DNA from: a virus
Direction: 5' to 3' (one strand)
Virus record (IMG/VR): IMGVR_UViG_3300036719_003298
Location: 1 to 24,130 of that record
Length of the DNA stretch: 24,130 nt
The position numbers and the translations under genes were made by a program. Below the pieces are notes generated by a model. It saw only the letters and a program-made list of their open reading frames with translations, did not search any database and was not told where the DNA came from. Positions 13,176 through 19,926 of this stretch are shown in pieces; the first letter of the stretch is position 1, and each line of letters opens with the position of its first letter.

Positions 13176-13603
13176 AAACAATCCCTGAATCAATCCGTGA
13201 CTGGATAGAAAACCAGGCACCGTCCGCTGACATCCTCGACGGCATCACCGTTCACATCGGCGGCGAAACCAGCGACCTCGAGCCGCCGTTCATCGCCGTC
13301 TTTGAAACCGGCAGCGAACCGTTTGAACAAAACGACGCCACGCTTTACGGCGTGTCCACCTACGAAATCACAGTGGAGTTGCACACCCTGCCAACAAGCG
13401 ACGGGACGACGGCGGAAAACGAGGCATTGATGCGCGAGGCGCTTTTCGACATCCTGGAAGATCGGGACATGCTTTTCCCGTGGATCGAAAACCGCAACTC
13501 ATGGCGCATTTTTGACATCCGCCTTCCAAGCCCTATAACGGTCTCCGAAGACGGCGTGCGCGTTTCGAGATTCGCCCTGACCGTCATCGCCTGTCCAATC
13601 TAA
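13172..13603 (+). CDS. Tail terminator / tail-completion protein candidate
   Basis: A 143-residue protein: an N-terminal helix (IPESIRDWIENQ), then an alternating strand pattern (ITVHIGGETS, PPFIAVFETGSEPF, TYEITVELHTLP), a helix (NEALMREALFDILE) and two final strands (RIFDIRLPSPI, VSRFALTVIACPI). This alpha/beta layout matches small tail-terminator proteins such as lambda gpU, which cap the tail tube and join it to the head, and the gene sits directly before the tube-protein candidate as in lambda. Start on the ATGA overlap at 13172. A strong promoter-like sequence lies inside its 3' end. Confidence 0.6.
   Translation: MKTIPESIRDWIENQAPSADILDGITVHIGGETSDLEPPFIAVFETGSEPFEQNDATLYGVSTYEITVELHTLPTSDGTTAENEALMREALFDILEDRDMLFPWIENRNSWRIFDIRLPSPITVSEDGVRVSRFALTVIACPI
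13512..13539 (+). promoter_or_regulatory. Candidate intragenic promoter P7 for the tail-tube gene
   Basis: TTGACA at 13512-13517, 16-nt spacer, TATAAC at 13534-13539: the best -10 match of the whole set, with the shared TTGACATCCGCC block. No start codon stands at 34 nt. The first gene downstream is at 13616, giving a leader of about 70 nt. Confidence 0.5.
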
Positions 13604-13615
13604 CCACTCTCCACC

Positions 13616-14044
13616 ATGTCAAAAGCCACCGTTTACGCCGCCGCACAATACGGACTCGCAACTGAAACAACCGCAACCGGCCTTGTCGTGGGGTCAATCT
13701 CATGGGATGGATCATGCGATACCGTTGAACTTCCCGACCACATTGGATGCGTCATTGGCCTGTCAGTCGGCAATCCTCGCAAAGAGGTGAAGTGCGACGG
13801 GATCATCGCTACCAAGGCGACCGGACTTGTTGGCAACCTCGGGGCCGTGCTCACGTTGTCCAACACCACGACCAACAGCCGCACGCGCAACAGCGAAGGA
13901 CTTGACGTCACGCCCGCCGCTGGTGCCGGTATCATCATCACTTCCAACGCAATATCGCCGACAAGCAACGGATTTGAAGGCGGAAGCGTTGGCGGCGTTT
14001 ACTTCCCGTTCATCGCTACTGCTACCGTTTACACCGCGACCTAG
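13616..14044 (+). CDS. Major tail (tube) protein candidate
   Basis: A 142-residue protein rich in Thr, Gly, Ala and Val with an alternating beta pattern (TGLVVGSISWDGSCD, AGAGIIITSNAISP, GGVYFPFIATATVYT), few charges and no membrane segment. It follows the tail-terminator candidate and has a possible strong promoter of its own (13512-13539), which fits a protein needed in many copies such as the tail tube subunit. It is smaller than many tube proteins (lambda gpV is 246), so the call rests mainly on place and composition. The leader is C/A-rich (CTAACCACTCTCCACC) with no Shine-Dalgarno. Confidence 0.5.
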   Translation: MSKATVYAAAQYGLATETTATGLVVGSISWDGSCDTVELPDHIGCVIGLSVGNPRKEVKCDGIIATKATGLVGNLGAVLTLSNTTTNSRTRNSEGLDVTPAAGAGIIITSNAISPTSNGFEGGSVGGVYFPFIATATVYTAT

Positions 14045-14056
14045 CGGATTTGAACC

Positions 14057-14659
14057 ATGACATTCGAGACAGGCACGCACGATCTAACCGGGACAGTTCT
14101 CCGACACAGCGGAGACGTCAATCTTGTGGCCGCGCTCATGTCGCTCGGCATCCCTTTGGAAAACGACGATCCGGTCTCCGTAGTGGATTCGCCAAACGCA
14201 AGCCGCCCGTATGGGTCATTCCGATTCCACGATCTATCGGATGACGGCGAGACGGACGCGGAAACTTTGATGCAGGCATGGTCAGGCGACATCGTGCTCG
14301 AGGACACGCACGGCTTCGCGCAAATCTGCCGATTCATCCGCGCCCGCCCGCGAGGATCACAGAGATCCGATGCGCTGCTGGATTTTGCCATCGAGTATCT
14401 ACAGGAACGCGGACACACCATGCCGGGACTGCGGACGCTGAATGACATCCCCGACTTCGTGCGGGCGCTGCCACAAGGTGAAGCCGCCTATGTCTTGGCT
14501 TACGTTTGGAACCGTGAGATTTGCTATCAGTTATTCCGGCAGGCATCCCGCCGCGTCCATTTGACGGAAGGCACCGGCAAAGACACCCGGCACGCCATCC
14601 TCGACACCCGGCTCCCGAAATGGAAAAGCCGCGAACTTCTCTCCCGCTTGCAGGGCTAA
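14057..14659 (+). CDS. Tail-region protein, unknown
   Basis: A 200-residue protein that I do not recognise. The N-terminal half is mixed and acidic (LSDDGETDAETLMQAWSGDI); the C-terminal half is helical and basic (QLFRQASRRVHLTEGTG, LPKWKSRELLSRL). It lies between the tail-tube and chaperone genes, where lambda has nothing equivalent, and is spaced 12 nt from the gene before and 21 nt from the one after. A role in tail assembly is likely from context only. No signal peptide, membrane segment or enzyme motif is visible. Confidence 0.6.
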   Translation: MTFETGTHDLTGTVLRHSGDVNLVAALMSLGIPLENDDPVSVVDSPNASRPYGSFRFHDLSDDGETDAETLMQAWSGDIVLEDTHGFAQICRFIRARPRGSQRSDALLDFAIEYLQERGHTMPGLRTLNDIPDFVRALPQGEAAYVLAYVWNREICYQLFRQASRRVHLTEGTGKDTRHAILDTRLPKWKSRELLSRLQG

Positions 14660-14680
14660 CAAGAAACCAAGAAACGACAC

Positions 14681-15082
14681 ATGAAACGAGAATGTCTCCT
14701 AGCGAAAACCTACACCGGGCCGCCGATGATCCTCGACGGCACCGAACTCTTTTATTCACCGCTTGCCAATGAGATCGTGCGCGAATTCCAAACCGCGTTC
14801 TTCTGCGGCGAGGGCGTTGGCGACCAGACCGCGCACCACGGGCTATGCGAGGGCATCCTAATCATGTGGCTCATTGCCAAAAACCAATTCGCGGAGATCG
14901 ACCGCTTGCGGAACATGACCCGCCCGGAAAGGCACAAGCTGGTGCTGGATTTCATGCTGCGCCACGCGGACGTCATGGACGAACTCAAGGACCAACTGAT
15001 AGAACGCGTAAACGCGGCGATGGCCGCGGGCGTGGAAAGCGAGGCGCAGGGAAAGCCTCTGGCGCAACACCGGGAATTATAG
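14681..15082 (+). CDS. Tail assembly chaperone, G-type (short form)
   Basis: A 133-residue helical protein just before the tape measure. In lambda-like phages the G protein and its frameshifted G-T form guard the tape measure and recruit tube subunits. Support: the position, the size, a helix-rich acidic/basic C-terminal half (LDFMLRHADVMDELKDQLIERVNAAM), and a slippery heptamer near its 3' end in the correct phase (15049-15055). Translation that does not slip runs 9 more codons (PLAQHREL then TAG, 15080-15082). There is no Shine-Dalgarno; the leader is AACAAGAAACCAAGAAACGA. Confidence 0.75.
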   Translation: MKRECLLAKTYTGPPMILDGTELFYSPLANEIVREFQTAFFCGEGVGDQTAHHGLCEGILIMWLIAKNQFAEIDRLRNMTRPERHKLVLDFMLRHADVMDELKDQLIERVNAAMAAGVESEAQGKPLAQHREL

Positions 15083-15309
15083 CCGTCATAGATAGCTACT
15101 GCATACGCCATGGACTACCCTCAGATACCGTTATCAGGACATGGGACTTCGGGAGAATCCTGCAACTTATGCACGTCGAAGGTGTTAGAAACGGCGGGAG
15201 TTTTCAATGGGTGCAATTCCTCGACCCGTCGCCCGAGCTTTTGGCACGCTTTGAAACGGCGGGTGATATTGCTGCTGACTGGCAAAACCTAGAACCACAA
15301 TTCACATGA
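14681..15309 (+). CDS. Tail assembly chaperone, G-T fusion made by -1 frameshift
   Basis: Slipping by -1 at G GGA AAG (15049-15055) moves ribosomes into a frame that stays open to TGA 15307-15309. The fusion has about 209 residues: 125 from the G part and about 84 of a T domain (GATPGIIAVIDSYCIRHGLP ... ADWQNLEPQFT). The T segment reads as a real protein, with regular helices and no normal start of its own near the junction, which fits expression only by frameshifting. In lambda the T domain binds the tape measure protein. The T frame's stop overlaps the tape-measure ATG as ATGA (15306-15309), a further sign that the frame is used. Confidence 0.82.
15049..15055 (+). other. Programmed -1 ribosomal frameshift site GGGAAAG
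   Basis: The heptamer is G-GGA-AAG in the zero frame of the G-type gene, the canonical X XXY YYZ form and the same heptamer used by lambda G/T. The zero-frame stop follows 25 nt later. Confidence 0.85.
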
Positions 15310-16487
15310 TCGGAACCAAAGTAGTTGTCGGATATGACCAGAATGCGGTCGTCAAGGGGCTGAAAGGAACCGAGGGGCTTTTCAAAAACGCGTTCAAACA
15401 AATCGGAATCGGCGCGGCACGGCAGGTTGGATACGGCATTACAAACATGCTTGGAAAAATTGCGTCCGCACTTCCAACGGTGACGGTAAACGCGCTGAAT
15501 TTTGGCGAGTCTCTTTTTGAGATGAGCGAGCAAACCGGGATATCCATTGGAAAACTATTGGAACTGCAAGAGGCGTTGCGGATGTCTGGAGTTGACATGT
15601 CCGACCCGGCAAAGGCGATTTCTACATTCTCCAAGAATCTATTCGAGGCAACGCAGGGGCCGGGCGTGCGTGACCTGCTGGAAAAACTTTTCGGCAAATC
15701 CGACATCGCTCGCGAACTTTACAAGATGAAGCCGGATGAGGCGATTTACAAGATCACCGAAAAAGTAGGAGACGCTCTGAGAAGCGGACTCATGAAGGAA
15801 GGCGAGGCCAGCAATATCTTCACGGGTCTCTTTCCCGCAAAACAAGGAGGGTTTGATTTCGTCAAGTTTGCGAAAAACTACTCGGAATCAATGGCGCAGG
15901 CGCGGCAGCACATGGCATCACAGATTCCGTTATGGGAAAGACTCGCCAAACGAGCGGACGCATTCAATGACGCTCTCGGAAGGGGTAAAAACGCCGCCAA
16001 CGCTTTAGGAGGGATCATCCTAGAAAGGATCATCAACATCACGGAAAAGGGCGGCGGGCTGGACAAGCTGTTCGATTTTTTTGACCCGATGAAGCAGGAG
16101 AGCAACATCAATGCTTTGTTCGACATGATCGAGGCAAGGATCCGCGAACTTGCAAACGGTGATATTAAAGTGATGTTTTCCAATATATCGAGAGATTTAG
16201 GAAAAGCATTTGGAGAGGGAGTTCGCAGTGAAATGAACCCGTTCAAGCCAGCAATGGATTCCGTTTACAATGCCGGGGGCGCTTTGGCGTCACATCCGGC
16301 GCTATCACCCACATCCTTGGGATTGGCGTCCGCTCCCGTAAAGGCCATGCTGCCAATGGTTGGAATCATCGAGGCCGCGTTCAAGATTTACGAGCGCAAT
16401 CAAATCCAACAACTCAAAAAAACGGATGAGGGCAATGCGTATTTGAAAGCATCTCTCAGGGATAAATACTCAACATTCGCACCATAA
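15306..16487 (+). CDS. Tape measure protein (short)
   Basis: A 393-residue, mostly helical protein directly after the G/GT chaperones, the usual place of the tape measure that sets tail length. It has an N-terminal VVVGYDQNAVVKGLKG region, a hydrophobic stretch (IGIGAARQVGYGITNMLGKIASALP, 34-58), and ALNFGESLFEMSEQTGISIGKLLELQEALRMSGV, a pattern I associate with phage tail tape measure proteins. A second apolar, Ala/Gly/Pro-rich segment lies at about 310-345. At roughly 0.15 nm of tail per residue, the length suggests a short tail near 60 nm. The stop and next start share TAATG. Confidence 0.75.
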   Translation: MIGTKVVVGYDQNAVVKGLKGTEGLFKNAFKQIGIGAARQVGYGITNMLGKIASALPTVTVNALNFGESLFEMSEQTGISIGKLLELQEALRMSGVDMSDPAKAISTFSKNLFEATQGPGVRDLLEKLFGKSDIARELYKMKPDEAIYKITEKVGDALRSGLMKEGEASNIFTGLFPAKQGGFDFVKFAKNYSESMAQARQHMASQIPLWERLAKRADAFNDALGRGKNAANALGGIILERIINITEKGGGLDKLFDFFDPMKQESNINALFDMIEARIRELANGDIKVMFSNISRDLGKAFGEGVRSEMNPFKPAMDSVYNAGGALASHPALSPTSLGLASAPVKAMLPMVGIIEAAFKIYERNQIQQLKKTDEGNAYLKASLRDKYSTFAP

Positions 16488-17353
16488 TGAGCAAGGCAAA
16501 AATAATCGGCTTCGCACGCAACACGCTGTATCCCGGCCCGTCTCTAACCATCACTCAGGCGACTGATGGTGCGACGACCGCCACGATGGATTTCCGATGC
16601 ATCAAGGGCGACATCGGCGGTTTGCAAATCAGAAAGCTGCTGGCGAAAGGCGTCGGCATCGAAAACCTCTATTCATCGATCCCTGCATACTATCGGTTTC
16701 TAACCGTTGAAAGCTGGGATGCTAGTGATGAAGCGGGAGCGATCACGACCGTATCCGTGAAGTTCACCGGCACAGCAACGCCGGAACCGGAGACGCCGGA
16801 GGATGATCCATCTAGCGAAAGCACGACCTACACGCGGAACACTTCGCTAAAGGAATCGCCAATCCAAGCAAGTAAGGAATTCACGGATCTTACCAGCGCG
16901 GCCACATTCAAACCGGGGGGCAAAGAATCCAACGAGGATGGGCAGCCAGAACCGAACCTAATAGCTGGCGGAATCAGAGGAGACTTCGACCAGGACGGGG
17001 CGACCTATGCGATCCGCGACAAGATCACGCACGAAGGCGTCGGGACCATTACAAGCGCGGCAGGAATCGCTATGTGGAATAAATGCGTTAGAGACGGAAT
17101 TACCACATGCAGAACGCCGACGACGGAATGGACGGAAAGCGGATCTAAACTCGGGCGACTGACGAATGCACAAGTTGCATTTTACGGACGTATATGGGGA
17201 ATTGAAGGCAGAGTAGTCCCCGGAAACCCAACAGTCGTGGAAGTATGGGAGAAATCCGGAACGTGGTGGTTTACCGGCATCACCGAAAACATTGAGGGAT
17301 CCGACACCGGAGTTTCTACCAATCGCTACACTCGAACCTGGACCTGCGAATGA
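16487..17353 (+). CDS. Distal tail / tail-tip protein, unknown family
   Basis: A 288-residue protein after the tape measure, where lambda-type phages carry tail-tip proteins. Two beta-rich parts (residues 1-95 and about 165-288) flank an acidic, low-complexity linker (TPEPETPEDDPSSESTT, about 96-112). The C-terminal part has VEVWEKSGTWWFTGITENIEGSD and a pair of cysteines near C199/C206 (NKCVRDGITTC). The first part resembles tail-tube or hub beta domains in composition (FRCIKGDIGGLQIRKLLAKG), but I cannot name the family. Joined to the tape measure by TAATG and overlapping the next gene by 4 nt. Confidence 0.6.
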   Translation: MSKAKIIGFARNTLYPGPSLTITQATDGATTATMDFRCIKGDIGGLQIRKLLAKGVGIENLYSSIPAYYRFLTVESWDASDEAGAITTVSVKFTGTATPEPETPEDDPSSESTTYTRNTSLKESPIQASKEFTDLTSAATFKPGGKESNEDGQPEPNLIAGGIRGDFDQDGATYAIRDKITHEGVGTITSAAGIAMWNKCVRDGITTCRTPTTEWTESGSKLGRLTNAQVAFYGRIWGIEGRVVPGNPTVVEVWEKSGTWWFTGITENIEGSDTGVSTNRYTRTWTCE

Positions 17354-17991
17354 TTTCTGAAATTCCCATCATCCTCCCTCGCCGCGTGCATCCCGGCCAA
17401 GCCGTGACTGCTGACTGGGCGAACAGCATCCGCGAGGCGATAAACAGGCTGGCAAACATCCGTGGACCGCAACCTCGCGCAAGGGGCGGGGTGAACGTCA
17501 CCGAATACATCCCGCCGTTCTATTTGGAACCTATCAGCGAATTCGTTTTGCGCGTCCACCCCGGCAAGTTGATCCTGACCATGCACTCTATCGAGGGGGT
17601 GGCTGGCGGCGGATACGGAACTCCGATAATCGACTTCGACAGAACCGGAACGGGAGCGCCAATCCAAATTGTCCCGAAGGTCGGAGCCAACGCGCTTTCC
17701 GTCTATCGGGACTTGACGATACCGGAAACCACTCCCGGCCATCCGTGCCTGACATGGGAAACAAACACCTACGACGGGGAAATATCCTACCAAGCCGACA
17801 CCTGCAAAGTGGAGTTTTTGACGGATACGACATGGGTCGATCCGCCGATTTACACCAGCGGAGCAGGCAACGAAAAGCACATCTTCCAACTTGGCACCTA
17901 CACCGCCAGCGCGGGCGAGACTGGTGCGATTTCCTCACAACTACGCGGCAACGTGTTCTACACGCATTCTCATGTTTGGATTGAAAACTAA
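17350..17991 (+). CDS. Tail-tip/baseplate-like protein, unknown
   Basis: A 213-residue protein starting on an ATGA overlap. It opens with a helical region (HPGQAVTADWANSIREAINRLAN, 14-36) and continues as a beta-rich domain with GVNVTEYIPPFYLEPI, HPGKLILTMHSIEGVAGGG and a late Gly/Tyr/Thr-rich portion (IFQLGTYTASAGE) ending in YTHSHVWIEN. The layout, an anchoring helix followed by beta domains with terminal His-x-His, recalls small tail-tip or receptor-adaptor proteins. No family is assigned. A promoter-like site follows its stop immediately. Confidence 0.58.
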   Translation: MISEIPIILPRRVHPGQAVTADWANSIREAINRLANIRGPQPRARGGVNVTEYIPPFYLEPISEFVLRVHPGKLILTMHSIEGVAGGGYGTPIIDFDRTGTGAPIQIVPKVGANALSVYRDLTIPETTPGHPCLTWETNTYDGEISYQADTCKVEFLTDTTWVDPPIYTSGAGNEKHIFQLGTYTASAGETGAISSQLRGNVFYTHSHVWIEN

Positions 17992-17997
17992 GCCAAA

Positions 17998-18025
17998 TTG
18001 ACATCCGCCAGCCAAAAACTACCCT
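17998..18025 (+). promoter_or_regulatory. Candidate leaderless late promoter P8
   Basis: TTGACA at 17998-18003, 16-nt spacer, TACCCT at 18020-18025 (matching only the TA...T frame of a -10). The block TTGACATCCGCCAGC is the same as in P1. ATG 18032 stands exactly 34 nt from the first T. It would drive the fibre-region genes. Confidence 0.55.
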
Positions 18026-18031
18026 TCCGCC

Positions 18032-18496
18032 ATGGCAATTTCTTCCTCTCGCGCAATCTTCGGGCTTCAGGCCATCGGCACCGAGACTGGTCCGCTAGCA
18101 TCCGGCAGCGTCACATTGGGCGCACCGCAGACGCAGGTTAACTTTACGGACGCGGACGTTTGCTATTCGACGCAAATCACGCTTTCATCCTCGCAGAATC
18201 CCGTATTGGCGGTGACCACCGGAGACGTCACGGCAGACGGTGCGACCGTTCTGGACGGCGACGGCAAGGACTTTCAGGGCGACGACATCACGACCATTGT
18301 CACGCTCTACGGCGTGTGTGTGGAACTCGTCACCGGAGCCGTGTCTATCAGCGACGGCACGAACACGTTCCCCACGCCGGCGCAATTCTGGTTCGACAGC
18401 GGGAGCACCGCCACCGAACTGCTCGGCAACCTGACGCTAACCGGCACGGGCGCAAGCTCGTCTGTCATCATCACCGTAATCGGAAAATCCTCCTAA
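18032..18496 (+). CDS. Beta-rich virion protein, related to the next gene
   Basis: A 154-residue protein, Thr/Ser/Gly/Val-rich with few charges and no signal peptide. Its C-terminal half (78-151: GKDFQGDDI..., SDGTNTFPTPAQ..., SSVIITVIGK) aligns with residues 280-353 of the next protein, and its N-terminus (AISSSRAIFGLQAIGT; FTDADVCYSTQITL) resembles that protein's N-terminus. The two thus look like products of a tandem duplication in which the second copy gained a middle domain. The location before the fibre suggests a tail-tip, decoration or fibre-support role. Its start is fixed by the promoter spacing. Confidence 0.62.
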   Translation: MAISSSRAIFGLQAIGTETGPLASGSVTLGAPQTQVNFTDADVCYSTQITLSSSQNPVLAVTTGDVTADGATVLDGDGKDFQGDDITTIVTLYGVCVELVTGAVSISDGTNTFPTPAQFWFDSGSTATELLGNLTLTGTGASSSVIITVIGKSS

Positions 18497-18500
18497 CACC

Positions 18501-19565
18501 ATGACCATCTCATCACAGCAAGTTTATGCGGGGCTAAGCTGCGTCGGCACCACGTCGAGCACCAGGGTTTCCGGCACGCTCCAAATTGGCAATAGCTCTC
18601 TTGGCACATGTCCAGCCAAAACCGCAATAACGACAGCGGACGTGGCTTATGGCGTCATCGCGCACCTGACGGCAAGCGGCAACACGTTCACGATGGACGT
18701 TCAAGCTGGCACCTATTCCGGCACCGCCGAAACGCAGGCCACTGTGCTTATCAACCCGACAGGCGCGGACAACTCGATTGACTGGACCGCCGTAGCGGGC
18801 TGGGGATACCAAGGAAACGCCACGACCATCACCTATGCCGCGCCAGTGGCCTTGCAAGCCACCACGCTTTGCGCTGCGGTCGGGCAGGCTATCACCGTCA
18901 CGCCGGGAGCAAAGGCCCGCATGACGGTTGCTGGAACGCTTTACGCGGGTCCGGGAGAAACCAATGCGCGGACATTTGCCGTACTGGGGTACCTCGGCCT
19001 CGCTAACGGGAAAAACCTATACACAAACAGCGATTATTGCCAATGGGATGGCGCAAAGTTCAATCTTGTCCACCACAGCGGCGGCACATGGACATCCACC
19101 GATCCCGTCGCCACGCCCGATCTCGTCACGACGTGGACCCCGGTGGGAACCGCCAACGGAACGCCCGTGGTTTCCGCCGCCGCATCATCCGCCGCACAGG
19201 TCATCGCCGCAGGCATTGCCGACGCCGCAACCGCATTGCTCGCCGTACCTGTTGCAAACGGAACTGTCACCGGAGCCGTTGCCGCAGTCACAGCGACAAA
19301 TCTGGCAACCGGAACCGGAACGATCATCACCGGAACCAGCGGCAAAGACTTCGAGGGAACCGCTATCCCGTCGCTAACGACACTTTCGGCAATCAACATC
19401 GAAGTCGTTCAGGGATCGGCAACCGTCACCAACGGCACTAACATCTTTCCGATTCCCGCGCTCATTTACGGCGCGACGACCGGAACCCTGCTAACCGCCG
19501 ATCTTGTTTTCACCGCAGCCGCCAACGACACGATTATCCAAGTCACCGTGCTAGGAGTTGACTAA
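18501..19565 (+). CDS. Larger beta-rich virion protein with inserted middle domain
   Basis: A 354-residue protein. The N-terminus (TISSQQVYAGLSCVGT, TTADVAYGVIAHLTASG) and C-terminus (GKDFEGTAIPSLTTL, NGTNIFPIPALIYG, IIQVTVLGVD) match the preceding 154-residue protein, while residues about 75-270 are extra. Within them an aromatic-rich stretch (NLYTNSDYCQWDGAKFNLVHHSGGTW, about 172-197) could be a ligand- or glycan-binding loop. Residues 225-280 are Ala/Thr/Gly-rich and probably a low-complexity connector. It is probably a tail or fibre-associated structural protein. It starts 4 nt after the previous stop, after CTAACACC, with no Shine-Dalgarno. Confidence 0.62.
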   Translation: MTISSQQVYAGLSCVGTTSSTRVSGTLQIGNSSLGTCPAKTAITTADVAYGVIAHLTASGNTFTMDVQAGTYSGTAETQATVLINPTGADNSIDWTAVAGWGYQGNATTITYAAPVALQATTLCAAVGQAITVTPGAKARMTVAGTLYAGPGETNARTFAVLGYLGLANGKNLYTNSDYCQWDGAKFNLVHHSGGTWTSTDPVATPDLVTTWTPVGTANGTPVVSAAASSAAQVIAAGIADAATALLAVPVANGTVTGAVAAVTATNLATGTGTIITGTSGKDFEGTAIPSLTTLSAINIEVVQGSATVTNGTNIFPIPALIYGATTGTLLTADLVFTAAANDTIIQVTVLGVD

Positions 19566-19569
19566 TGCC

Positions 19570-19926
19570 ATGCCGAAACAACCGACCATAGCCGCCAACT
19601 GGACTCTCAGGCCGATCTATTACGGCGACACTTGGGACGGATTCACATGGGCCGCGACAAGCACAGGCACAGCATTCGCCGGCACGCTGACAAGCGTTGA
19701 AATCAAGTTCGCGGACGAGGACGGCACCGTTGGATTGACGCTGACAAACAGCTCTGGAATCACCATCGATGTTGCCACGCCTAACGCATGGGCGATCACT
19801 GTGAATCAGATTGCCGCGTCAACTCTGGCGGTCGGCACATGGTCCGTTTGGCTGACAACCACCGATAACGCCAGCATCCGCAAAACCCGCTGCATTGGAA
19901 GTCTAACCGTAAAGGAAAAACCGTGA
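19570..19926 (+). CDS. Small beta-sandwich virion protein, BppU-like
   Basis: A 118-residue protein with an alternating strand pattern typical of an Ig-like or baseplate upper-protein N-terminal domain (LRPIYYGDTWDGFTW, LTSVEIKFADEDGTV, GITIDVATPNAWAITV, GTWSVWLTTTDN, IRKTRCIGSLTVKEKP). Proteins of this kind attach fibres to the tail tip. The start at ATG 19570 is chosen, 4 nt after the previous stop; the TTG at 19558 is inside the preceding gene. Its TGA overlaps the next start as GTGA (19923-19926), coupling it to the fibre gene. The likely role is as the fibre's anchor or partner. Confidence 0.6.
   Translation: MPKQPTIAANWTLRPIYYGDTWDGFTWAATSTGTAFAGTLTSVEIKFADEDGTVGLTLTNSSGITIDVATPNAWAITVNQIAASTLAVGTWSVWLTTTDNASIRKTRCIGSLTVKEKP

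Noticed and set aside
15590-15620. TTGACATG inside the tape-measure gene
   Set aside because: The following bases do not match the block, the -10 position reads GGCGAT, and no gene starts nearby.
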